51,502 bases of DNA from Promethearchaeota archaeon. GTDB taxonomy: Archaea > Asgardarchaeota > Lokiarchaeia > Sigyniarchaeales > SOKP01. Below are positions 40,990 to 48,717 of this stretch, piece after piece. Made by a program: the position numbers and the translations under genes. Location: the NCBI GenBank assembly GCA_016839915.1, contig JAEOTH010000218.1, forward strand, positions 1 to 51,502. Direction: 5' to 3'. The notes below the pieces were generated by a model, which was given only the letters and a program-made list of their open reading frames with translations, was not told where the DNA came from and searched no databases. Position 1 is the stretch's first letter. Each line of letters starts with the position of its first letter.

Positions 40990-41517
40990 ATGAGTATAAG
41001 AAGTAGTCGTATTTCCCGAGATTTTGCAGGATTAAAAAAAATGCTTAAAGAAGGTAGTATTGTTCAATTAAAACCATTTAATCCAAAAAGGAAAAGTATT
41101 GATCATCTAGCAATCTCATTTAAAGGACCTAAAGGTACTGTTTATGCAGGTGGTCTTTTTAGATTAGAAATGAAATTCCCTGGTCAATACCCTAAAAAAC
41201 CTCCTTTTGTAAGATTGCATACTCCTATTTGGCATCCAAATTTCTGGCCAAAACCATCAGAATATAAAGGACAGAGAAATATTTGTCTTGCTTTAGTAGA
41301 TCCCTCATTGGTTGGTAAAAAAGGTGGATGGAGTCCTTCAAAAACAGCAGTGACTGTCGTTCAAGCTATAATTGCTATGTTTAATACACGTGGTAAATAT
41401 GTAAATCCAACAGATGTTTTTAACAAAAAAGCCGCGATAGAAATGATGAAAAATCAAAAGTTTTTTGAGAAAAAAGTAAAGAACCTTGTTAAGAAGTATG
41501 CAAATAAAAAATGGTGA
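40990..41517 (+). CDS. E2-like ubiquitin-conjugating enzyme
   Basis: A 175-residue UBC-fold protein. The diagnostic HPN tripeptide is at residues 82-84 (IWHPNFW), and the catalytic cysteine is C99 in QRNICLALV, 15 residues after the Asn of HPN, as in eukaryotic E2 enzymes. GWSPSKT after it matches the WSP segment of E2s, and MKFPGQYPKKPPFVRL matches the conserved YPxxPP stretch. It would accept the ubiquitin-like protein from the E1 by a thioester and transfer it to lysines with a RING-type partner. A seven-residue insertion (PSLVGKK) lies after the catalytic cysteine. It is 71 bases after E1 and seven bases before the JAMM gene. Confidence 0.94.
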   Translation: MSIRSSRISRDFAGLKKMLKEGSIVQLKPFNPKRKSIDHLAISFKGPKGTVYAGGLFRLEMKFPGQYPKKPPFVRLHTPIWHPNFWPKPSEYKGQRNICLALVDPSLVGKKGGWSPSKTAVTVVQAIIAMFNTRGKYVNPTDVFNKKAAIEMMKNQKFFEKKVKNLVKKYANKKW

Positions 41518-41524
41518 TTTTTAC

Positions 41525-42337
41525 ATGGAAAATAATGATCTAGCTAATAATTCAATCAAAGATGTAATTAAGAGGAAAATAAAAGAAAAAATAAAACAAG
41601 AACTTTTAGATGAAATTTGCGAAGAACTTAAATTAGAGGAAGATGAATTAACTGAAGAAATTTCTTCAATGCTTACAAAAAAACCGTCTGCTAAACCAAT
41701 TATCAAACTTACTAAGATTCCTACAGCTAAAATCATAGAAAATAAAAAAGGTGAAACTCGAAAAGGGGAGGAACTCCAAAAAGAGATTTATATTTCAGTA
41801 AAAGCTATCCTTAAGATAGCGAGTCATGCACTTAAATATGCTAATTCTAAGATCCCAAGAGAAAAATGGGTGGAGGTTATAGGGCTTCTTGCAGGAAAAG
41901 TAGATAGAAATAACATAATTCACATTGAAGATTCTTATCCAATGGGACATGGTACAGCAGTTTATGCAGAAATTAAAGACTATAAAAATTATGTAAGAGC
42001 TTTTAAAGATATTAAAAGGCAGAGTTTTTTTATATGTGGATGGTATCATTCACATCCATCTTATGGATGCTTCATGTCGAATGAAGATATGGGGACCCAA
42101 GCGAGATATCAAAAACTCTGGGATAAAGCCGTTGCTCTTGTTATCGATCCCTATCAAATTGATGGTAAATCTACGGGATTTGAAATATACAAGGCAAATA
42201 TTAAATCAAATACATGGTATCCTTTGATATATGGCATTAAAGGATCATTAGATGTAAAAATGCTCCCCGAAGTATTAAAATTTATAAATCCTATAACTGA
42301 AGGGAAAGCTATATATCTCGAATATGATGAAGATTAA
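41525..42337 (+). CDS. Rpn11-like JAMM deubiquitinase
   Basis: A protein of about 270 residues starting at the ATG at 41525, preceded by GGTGA that overlaps the E2 stop; an earlier Met at 41486 would overlap E2. The MPN+/JAMM zinc site is complete: E117 (VEVIGLLAGK), then H175-S-H177-P (GWYHSHPSYGCFMSNED) with S185 and D188. This block is very close to that of Rpn11/CSN5. The N-terminal 60 residues are an acidic helical extension (EICEELKLEEDELTEEIS) and a linker with IPTAK. It would cut the isopeptide bond after the conjugated ubiquitin-like glycine. Because the ubiquitin-like proteins end exactly at Gly, precursor processing is not needed, so removal from targets is the probable role. Confidence 0.94.
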   Translation: MENNDLANNSIKDVIKRKIKEKIKQELLDEICEELKLEEDELTEEISSMLTKKPSAKPIIKLTKIPTAKIIENKKGETRKGEELQKEIYISVKAILKIASHALKYANSKIPREKWVEVIGLLAGKVDRNNIIHIEDSYPMGHGTAVYAEIKDYKNYVRAFKDIKRQSFFICGWYHSHPSYGCFMSNEDMGTQARYQKLWDKAVALVIDPYQIDGKSTGFEIYKANIKSNTWYPLIYGIKGSLDVKMLPEVLKFINPITEGKAIYLEYDED

Positions 42338-42363
42338 AAGAGGAGTGTGGTGATTACTAAACT

Positions 42364-43536
42364 ATGGCCAAAGTTAAATCTGTTGCATTTACATTGGTGC
42401 CTTTTTCCTTAATAGGTATAATACATGGTGCTATCATAAATTCCTTTAATATATTTGTCAGCTGGCTATTGATAGGAATCTGGTTAATTTTTTCTTTCAA
42501 AGTATTAAAAAATATTAAAAAATATCGAGAATATCGAAGTCCTCACAATACTGCATTCTTTACAGTTGGTCCTGTTTTTATTGGAATTTTTTATTCAATT
42601 TGGGGAAATTTTACAGATTTATTAGGAGAAGATCTTCTAGGAAGTTCAGATTTATATTTAAGTTTATGGAGTATTCTCTTTGGGTTACCTTATGTAATAT
42701 ATGGTTCATTTTCTTTATATCGATGTTTTAAAAAATATAGAGTAATTTATTTTGGAACGAAATCAGTAAATGCACGCAAATTTGGTTATATTTTAGGTAT
42801 CTCAATTCTTTTTTTCATAATAATTTATTGGGCAAGTTTTTATTCACTTGCAGAAACCTATGGATCTTTATTATTAATTGATCTTAATCTTTTAATATTA
42901 CTTATTGGTACTATACTAATATTGATTATTCCAGGCTTATTCGGATCTCGATCACAATTACCCCAATTGACAAGAGATTATATCACAAGACGTACAAGAA
43001 GATTAAGCGATTTAACTTCACCTAATAGGCATAGAGAAAGTATTCGTACTACAACAAGGTCATCTCCAACACAGTCAAACAGATCTATTACTCGTACTTC
43101 GAGATCAGTTCCTAATTCTTCAAGATCAACACCAAGAGGTCAAGGACAATCTAGGAGTTCTAGAGTTAAGACAACCACTCGAACTACAAGTACAAATAAA
43201 ACAGGAAAGCCAATAAGAAGGAGTCAAAGTACTATAAAGCAAGTAAATTACAAATTATACAGGCCAAAGGCTGGAAATTTGTCATTAGATGATTTTAAAT
43301 GCATTTTTTGTTTTAAATTGCCAGAATTTCCCAAAGATAATGGTAGAGGAATAATTATATGTCCAAATTGTAGATACCCTGCTCACGCAGATGAATTTAA
43401 GGATTGGCTTAGAACTTCTGGTATTTGTTCTCGATGCAATGCTACTATTCCGTTAATTTATAGGAGAAATCCTAAAATTATAAGTGTAAAAAATTATACA
43501 AAAATCTATAAGAGTATTCTAAATAAAAGACAATAA
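42364..43536 (+). CDS. Membrane protein with C-terminal RING-like zinc domain (candidate E3)
   Basis: A 390-residue protein. Residues 1-205 contain four to five membrane helices. Residues about 206-305 are a Ser/Thr/Arg-rich, probably disordered linker. Residues about 312-360 form a zinc domain: C313-x2-C316-x16-C333-x2-C336-x4-H341-x13-C355-x2-C358, seven of the eight ligands expected of a RING, the remaining one not obvious. In the Caldiarchaeum ubiquitin operon a small RING-finger protein accompanies E1, E2 and Rpn11; this protein occupies the same place, 26 bases after the JAMM gene, but is membrane-bound. It is a candidate E3 or E2-docking factor. RING versus another treble-clef fold cannot be settled from sequence alone. 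Confidence 0.8.
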   Translation: MAKVKSVAFTLVPFSLIGIIHGAIINSFNIFVSWLLIGIWLIFSFKVLKNIKKYREYRSPHNTAFFTVGPVFIGIFYSIWGNFTDLLGEDLLGSSDLYLSLWSILFGLPYVIYGSFSLYRCFKKYRVIYFGTKSVNARKFGYILGISILFFIIIYWASFYSLAETYGSLLLIDLNLLILLIGTILILIIPGLFGSRSQLPQLTRDYITRRTRRLSDLTSPNRHRESIRTTTRSSPTQSNRSITRTSRSVPNSSRSTPRGQGQSRSSRVKTTTRTTSTNKTGKPIRRSQSTIKQVNYKLYRPKAGNLSLDDFKCIFCFKLPEFPKDNGRGIIICPNCRYPAHADEFKDWLRTSGICSRCNATIPLIYRRNPKIISVKNYTKIYKSILNKRQ

Positions 43537-43571
43537 GTTCTTTTTAATTCTTCTTAATAATTCTTTAAAAC

Positions 43572-44531
43572 TTAAGTTGAAAATTTTATTTTTTTCTTTA
43601 GTTCCCCTACAGTAGTCTTTAGTTCAGCGTAGACATTGTGGGGATGGATAGATTCAAGACTTTCAATTTTAAATTTAACTATGAAATTGTCTTCTAGATT
43701 TGGAAAGTCTCTTAAAATGAAGTTTTTTGCCATTTCTCTTATAACATCTTCAGAAAAAAGAGGTTTTAAGTGTGCACTTCTTACTAATTCGGCTTCTTCG
43801 GGTCTTTTTAAAACAGATTGAATTTTACCACTCATAGATTGCTCTATAACATCTATAATATCTAAAACATCTACGTTATGGTTAGTTAAATCCTTAATTT
43901 GAATAATAATAGTACCAATTGATCTTTGATTATGTGAAGAAAAGGGAAGGATATTTAATAACTTCTTAAGGTCTTCTTCAGAAACGTCAATATCTTTTCT
44001 AGATTTAACAACTTCTTCGGCATATTCCAAAGAAAGTTCTTTGGCGCAAGGACAAACTGTCATTCCAACGGCGCTAGCACCAATAAAATAATTATAATCT
44101 ATATAACCTGAAATACCTCGACTAGCTTTTACAAAAGAACTAATATCATATGATTTTTGAATAATCCTTTCATCATTTTCTCTGACTTGCACTACAATTT
44201 TGCCTTCTAATTTAACTTCTGCCTTTGAAGTATATGGATGGCGTTCTAATAATTTTTTTACAATTCTATCTCCAACAAGCTCAATAGTTGGTGTAGGTTT
44301 GAAAATGACTTCATTAATGACTTCTTCGATTGTTTCTGAAGTCCGAGACATATGGATTCCCCGCTGTTCAGCAGGAAGATTGATTAGCGCAGAAATTTTA
44401 GGGTAGAAGGAATATTTTTTATTCTCTTGGACTATTTCAACTTTTTTTTCCAATTCAACAATACCAACCTTATCAATTGGAATATTTATTCCAGAGCCAG
44501 AATCTTGTAAATCTGTTTTAAATTTAGTAAT
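43572..44531 (-). CDS. mptA: GTP cyclohydrolase MptA/FolE2 (type IV), likely ATT start
   Basis: GTP cyclohydrolase of the MptA/FolE2 type, making a pterin precursor for tetrahydromethanopterin, folate or deazaguanine compounds. The metal/active-site segments AEQRGIHMSR, TVCPCAKEL and SSHNQRS are present. The first TTG of the reading frame is at 44451-44453, but 26 further codons upstream, back to a TAA at 44532-44534, encode a family-like N terminus containing TDLQDSGSGINIPIDKVGIV. No ATG, GTG or TTG occurs in that extension. The only start-like codon is ATT at 44529-44531, preceded by GGTGA six bases away. The gene is divergent from the F420 operon, 93 bases apart. Confidence 0.88.
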   Translation of the reverse strand: MTKFKTDLQDSGSGINIPIDKVGIVELEKKVEIVQENKKYSFYPKISALINLPAEQRGIHMSRTSETIEEVINEVIFKPTPTIELVGDRIVKKLLERHPYTSKAEVKLEGKIVVQVRENDERIIQKSYDISSFVKASRGISGYIDYNYFIGASAVGMTVCPCAKELSLEYAEEVVKSRKDIDVSEEDLKKLLNILPFSSHNQRSIGTIIIQIKDLTNHNVDVLDIIDVIEQSMSGKIQSVLKRPEEAELVRSAHLKPLFSEDVIREMAKNFILRDFPNLEDNFIVKFKIESLESIHPHNVYAELKTTVGELKKKIKFST

Positions 44532-44624
44532 TTATAGTCACCAGTATCAAAACTTAATTTTTTAAAGTTCTATTTTTTAAAAGGATTAGAAATATTTAAA
44601 ATGATTTACATTGTTTAAGAATTT

Positions 44625-45794
44625 ATGGCTAAAAAATACTTATTTAGCAATTATGCTTTAATTGGGGATAATTTAGATTTAAAGCAGAATGTAAATATAG
44701 AAATAGACCAAAATGGAAGAATTACCAATATTTCCTTTGATGAAATTAGTGGAAAAATCGAAATTCTACCTAACCATCAGACATCCTTAATGATTCCAGG
44801 TCTTTTAAACTCACATGTCCATATTGGGGATAATTTTGCAAAAGAATTGGGCTTTAATAAAGAGTTGGGGGAAATCGTTGCCCCGCCATTTGGTCTTAAA
44901 CATAAATTATTAAGACAAACGCCTGAAGATATTAAAATTAATGGAATTCAAAATGCGGTTCTAGAAATGCTCTCAAATGGTATTACATTTTTCATTGATT
45001 TTCGAGAGGAAGGGGTAGAGGGGGTCAAACTTTTAAAAAAGGCTCTTGCTGACAGCTCAATTAATTTTTTAGTATTAGGACGATTTATGGATGAAAGTGA
45101 AATAGATCCTATATTTAATATGGCAGACGGAGTTGGATTATCCAGTTATAAACAAATTAATTCATCAAATAAAAAATTAGTCATATCTGCTAAACATAAA
45201 TTTAAAAAAATTATAGTTTGCCATTGCGCGGAAAAGATTCGTAATTCTAATTTAATAAATGAAATATTTAATGATAATTTTGTTGATGTTATCATTCATG
45301 GAACAAAATTTATCAAAAAGGATTTAGAAAAAATAAAAAGATATAATAAATCTCTTGTTTTATGTCCTCGTTGTAATGGATATTTTGGAACTGGTTTTCC
45401 TCCTATCAATGAAATTTTAAACTTAAGAATTCCTGTTTCCTTAGGAACAGATAATTTAATGGTAAATAATACTGATTTATTTGAAGAGCTACGATATCTT
45501 TATAGAATTTCGAGAGTTTTATGTAATTATAACAAAGAGCTTCAATTTTCCTCCAAAGAATTATTGAAAATGGTAACTATTAATGCAGCAAAAAATTTTA
45601 ATCTTGAAGATGAGTTTGGTTCAATTTCAAAAGGAAAATTTGCTGATCTTTTTTTAATCGATCTTGGCTCTCCAAATCTATTTTCTTCTAGATTAGATTC
45701 TAATAATATATATGATTTAATTACTCAAAGAACAAAATCAGAAAATATAATAAAGACATTTATTAAAGGAGGATTAGTATTTGAAAAAAAATAA
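44625..45794 (+). CDS. Amidohydrolase-superfamily deaminase-like enzyme
   Basis: A 389-residue TIM-barrel amidohydrolase. Metal ligands: H64-x-H66 (LLNSHVHIG), H200 and E203 (VCHCAEK), H225 (IIHGTKF) and D276 (SLGTDN). HCAE and the segment LVLCPRCNGYFGTG resemble those of SAH/MTA/5'-deoxyadenosine deaminases and related ATZ/TRZ enzymes. Its stop overlaps the next gene by 14 bases, so it belongs to the RibD-CofG-CofH operon. The two radical-SAM enzymes downstream release 5'-deoxyadenosine, so a 5'-deoxyadenosine deaminase role would fit; a hydrolase or deaminase step in the flavin/F420 precursor pathway is another choice. Both are inference. Confidence 0.82.
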   Translation: MAKKYLFSNYALIGDNLDLKQNVNIEIDQNGRITNISFDEISGKIEILPNHQTSLMIPGLLNSHVHIGDNFAKELGFNKELGEIVAPPFGLKHKLLRQTPEDIKINGIQNAVLEMLSNGITFFIDFREEGVEGVKLLKKALADSSINFLVLGRFMDESEIDPIFNMADGVGLSSYKQINSSNKKLVISAKHKFKKIIVCHCAEKIRNSNLINEIFNDNFVDVIIHGTKFIKKDLEKIKRYNKSLVLCPRCNGYFGTGFPPINEILNLRIPVSLGTDNLMVNNTDLFEELRYLYRISRVLCNYNKELQFSSKELLKMVTINAAKNFNLEDEFGSISKGKFADLFLIDLGSPNLFSSRLDSNNIYDLITQRTKSENIIKTFIKGGLVFEKK

Positions 45795-46449
45795 CAAACC
45801 CTATATCATTTTAAGCGCTGCGATGACTATAGATGGTAAAATCGCGACTAAAGAGGGTGATTCAGAATTATCAGATAAAGTTGACTGGAAAGAGGTACAT
45901 AAACTTCGAACTCAAGTTGATGCAATAATGGTAGGAAAGGATACAATTTTAAAAGACAATCCAAAATTGCATATTAAATATTATAATCACAAGGGATATT
46001 ATAGAATAGTTTTAGATAGCAATTTAACAATACCACTAGAATCGAATGTAATTTCCTTTCGATCAGAAATTTATCCAACAATAATTTGCACTACTGAAAA
46101 TGTTCCATTGTCTAAGCAAAGAAATTATGAAGAAAGAGGTGTTAAAATAATTAAAGCAGGGGATGGTAAGCGTGTGGATTTAATAAAACTCTTACCGATC
46201 CTAAAAAGTGTTGGAATAAACACTATCTTACTGGAAGGTGGTGGTAATTTGAATTGGAGTTTTATAGAAAATAATTTAATTGATGATTTAAGAATAACTA
46301 TAGCACCCTGGATTGTAGGTGGAAAGGAAGCGACAAGTTTGGTAGAAGGCCTAGGATTTGAAGAGATAAAAAATTCACCTAGATTTGACCTTTTTGATGT
46401 TAAAATCAGAACTTATTATATTACATTAAGTTATAAAAAGAGAAGATGA
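45781..46449 (+). CDS. RibD C-terminal-type reductase (diamino-ribosylaminopyrimidinone phosphate reductase, ArfC-like)
   Basis: A 222-residue RibD C-terminal/dihydrofolate-reductase-like enzyme without the deaminase domain, as in archaeal ArfC. Motifs: SAAMTIDGKIATKEGDSELS, VDAIMVGKDTILKDNP, and ILLEGGGNLNWSFI near the C terminus, which form the substrate and NADPH sites. It reduces the ribosylamino to a ribitylamino pyrimidine in riboflavin and Fo synthesis, whose product is one of the two substrates joined by CofG and CofH. The start is TTG at 45781, preceded by GGAGG and overlapping the amidohydrolase gene by 14 bases. CofG starts four bases before its stop. Confidence 0.88.
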   Translation: MKKNNKPYIILSAAMTIDGKIATKEGDSELSDKVDWKEVHKLRTQVDAIMVGKDTILKDNPKLHIKYYNHKGYYRIVLDSNLTIPLESNVISFRSEIYPTIICTTENVPLSKQRNYEERGVKIIKAGDGKRVDLIKLLPILKSVGINTILLEGGGNLNWSFIENNLIDDLRITIAPWIVGGKEATSLVEGLGFEEIKNSPRFDLFDVKIRTYYITLSYKKRR

Positions 46450-47567
46450 ATGAAAAGAAAATCCAACAGTTAATAAGCTTAACTATTAAGAAATTGAGAA
46501 TCAAGGTTAAGGATATAAAAGCTCAATTACCTGAGGAGGAACGCAATGTTATTACATATTCTAAGAATTTTACACTTTCTCTTTCAAACTATTGTGTTAA
46601 TCAGTGTGGGTACTGCTTTTATAACTATAAAATTCCGAAATTAAATAGTGAAAGCAATGTAATTTTGCTTGGTAATGATCAAATGGTAAACTTAATTCAG
46701 AAAGCGCTTCAAAATAATTGTAAAGAAGCCCTTATAATGTCTGGAGAACGTCCAGGAAGTTTTCTTGAGGTTCAAAATGAATTAGAAAAAAGAAATTGTT
46801 TAGATTTTATTGAGTTTGTAAAAGATATTAGCACTTATCTACTAGATTTTAACATTTTACCACATACAAATTTAGGTTATTTAACATTTGATGAAATTAA
46901 GGCTTTAAGAAATTGTAATGCTAGTATGGGATTGATGCTTGAAAGCACTAGCATGAAACTTTTTAAAAAAGGTAAGGTGCATGAACATTCTCCTGGAAAA
47001 CTGCCAAAAAAACGAGTAGAACATATAGTTAATGCAGGAAAATTAAAAATTCCATTTACTACAGGTTTATTATTGGGTATTGGAGAAACTATTGAAAATA
47101 TCATTGGAGATTTATTTCTAATTAAGGAGATCAATAATGAATACCAACACATTCAAGAAGTAATTATTCAGAATTTTGTAAATAAACAAAATATCCCTTA
47201 TCAGCCTAAAAAGTTAATTACTATTGAGAAAATGCTTAAAGTAGTAGGATTTGCTCGAATTATTTTTGAAAATGATATCGCTATTCAAGTTCCGCCGAAT
47301 CTTATAACAGGTTTTGAAAGAGAGTTTATCGATATGGGTATTAAAGATTTTGGTGGAATTTCACCTTTAACATTAGACTATATAAATCCTGAAAATCAGT
47401 GGCCTCAAATAGAGGATTTATATAATATTTGTAAAAGTGTGGGATATAACCTCAAAGAAAGACTCCCCATCTATAAAAAATTTATAAAAAAAGAAGGTTT
47501 TTGTCCAGAAAATATTAAAAAAGTAATAGATAATATAAACTTAGATGAAAACTACTCAGTTTTTTGA
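46446..47567 (+). CDS. cofG: CofG, FO synthase subunit (radical SAM)
   Basis: A 373-residue radical-SAM protein matching FO synthase subunit 1. The iron-sulfur motif is C50-x3-C54-x2-C57 (LSNYCVNQCGYCFYN). It continues with MSGERPGSFLEVQ and LPHTNLGYLTFDEI, and MGLMLESTS, typical of CofG. With CofH it makes 7,8-didemethyl-8-hydroxy-5-deazariboflavin, the chromophore of F420, from tyrosine and the ribitylamino-uracil compound. The gene overlaps the reductase by four bases and CofH by 23 bases, so the four genes form one operon. The region after the barrel (NPENQWPQIEDL) is also usual for the family. Confidence 0.93.
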   Translation: MNEKKIQQLISLTIKKLRIKVKDIKAQLPEEERNVITYSKNFTLSLSNYCVNQCGYCFYNYKIPKLNSESNVILLGNDQMVNLIQKALQNNCKEALIMSGERPGSFLEVQNELEKRNCLDFIEFVKDISTYLLDFNILPHTNLGYLTFDEIKALRNCNASMGLMLESTSMKLFKKGKVHEHSPGKLPKKRVEHIVNAGKLKIPFTTGLLLGIGETIENIIGDLFLIKEINNEYQHIQEVIIQNFVNKQNIPYQPKKLITIEKMLKVVGFARIIFENDIAIQVPPNLITGFEREFIDMGIKDFGGISPLTLDYINPENQWPQIEDLYNICKSVGYNLKERLPIYKKFIKKEGFCPENIKKVIDNINLDENYSVF

Positions 47568-48675
47568 AGATATCAGTCCAAATATAAAGAAGATTCTACA
47601 GAAGTCTTTAGATTCGGAAGAAATAAGTTCAGAAGAAGCCTTAGAGATTTTAAAGGTAAAGGGAAAAGAATTTTTTGCCTTACAATACATAGCTGATCAG
47701 ATCTGCTTTGAAAAAAAGCAAAATATTGTTACTTTTGTGATAAATAGAAATATAAATTTTACTAATATTTGTTATCAACGTTGTAAATTCTGTTCTTTCA
47801 GTCTACCAGCAACAGATCCTAATGCATTCTTACTTACTATTGATCAGATTAGAGAAAAAGTAATTGAAGCTAAAAATTTTGGATGTACGGAAGTTTGTGT
47901 TCAAGGAGGCATAAATCCCGAGTTAAAGTTCGATTTTTATTTAGACATTCTTAAAACGGTTAAAAAAGTTGATCCAAGGATCCATACGCATGCATTTTCT
48001 CCACAGGAAATATTTTATATGTCCAAATTATATGAACATTCGATAGTAGATACACTTAGAGAATTAAAAAAAGCAGGATTAGATTCAATTCCAGGAACAG
48101 CCGCAGAGATATTAGTTGATGAAATAAGAAAAGTTATTTGTCCGAATAAGGTAAGCACGTCTCTATGGAAGGAAATTATAACTACTGCTCACAAGTTAAA
48201 GATTCCAACGACTTCTACCATGATGTATGGCCATATTGAAAGACTAAATGATAGAGTTAAGCATTTGGAAATATTAAGAGATATACAAAGGGAAACTCAT
48301 GGTTTCACTGAATTTGTACCATTACCGTTTGTTAAAGAAAATCCTATTTTATCTCAGCTTGAAAAATTTCCTTTAAAACCAAACTATGGAGTGGATGATT
48401 TAAAACTATTTTGTGTGGCAAGACTATTCTTAAATAATTACATTGATAATATCCAATGTAGTTGGGTAAAATTAGGACCAAATTTTGCGCAAGTTTCTTT
48501 AAATTACGGGGTTAATGACTTCTCAGGAACATTAATGGAAGAAAATATTTCAAAAAGTGCTGGTGCTGAATTTGGTGAATATTTATCTCCAGTTGACATA
48601 GTGAAAATAATAAATAACGCAGGAAAAATACCGGCACAAAGAGATACTATTTATAATATTATGAAATACTATTAA
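47545..48675 (+). CDS. cofH: CofH, FO synthase subunit (radical SAM)
   Basis: A 376-residue radical-SAM enzyme matching FO synthase subunit 2. The iron-sulfur motif is C76-x3-C80-x2-C83 (TNICYQRCKFCSFS). Other CofH/MqnC-family segments: TEVCVQGGINPELKFDFYLD, HTHAFSPQEI, PGTAAEILVDEIR, TTSTMMYGHIE and FVPLPFV. It builds the intermediate from tyrosine and the ribityl-diaminouracil that CofG completes to FO. Length is normal. It overlaps cofG by 23 bases, is the last gene of the operon, and is convergent with the glutamate-dehydrogenase gene. Confidence 0.94.
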   Translation: MKTTQFFEDISPNIKKILQKSLDSEEISSEEALEILKVKGKEFFALQYIADQICFEKKQNIVTFVINRNINFTNICYQRCKFCSFSLPATDPNAFLLTIDQIREKVIEAKNFGCTEVCVQGGINPELKFDFYLDILKTVKKVDPRIHTHAFSPQEIFYMSKLYEHSIVDTLRELKKAGLDSIPGTAAEILVDEIRKVICPNKVSTSLWKEIITTAHKLKIPTTSTMMYGHIERLNDRVKHLEILRDIQRETHGFTEFVPLPFVKENPILSQLEKFPLKPNYGVDDLKLFCVARLFLNNYIDNIQCSWVKLGPNFAQVSLNYGVNDFSGTLMEENISKSAGAEFGEYLSPVDIVKIINNAGKIPAQRDTIYNIMKYY

Positions 48676-48717
48676 GATCTTTATCTTTTTATTAAATTAT
48701 ATTTGAAATTTTAATTA

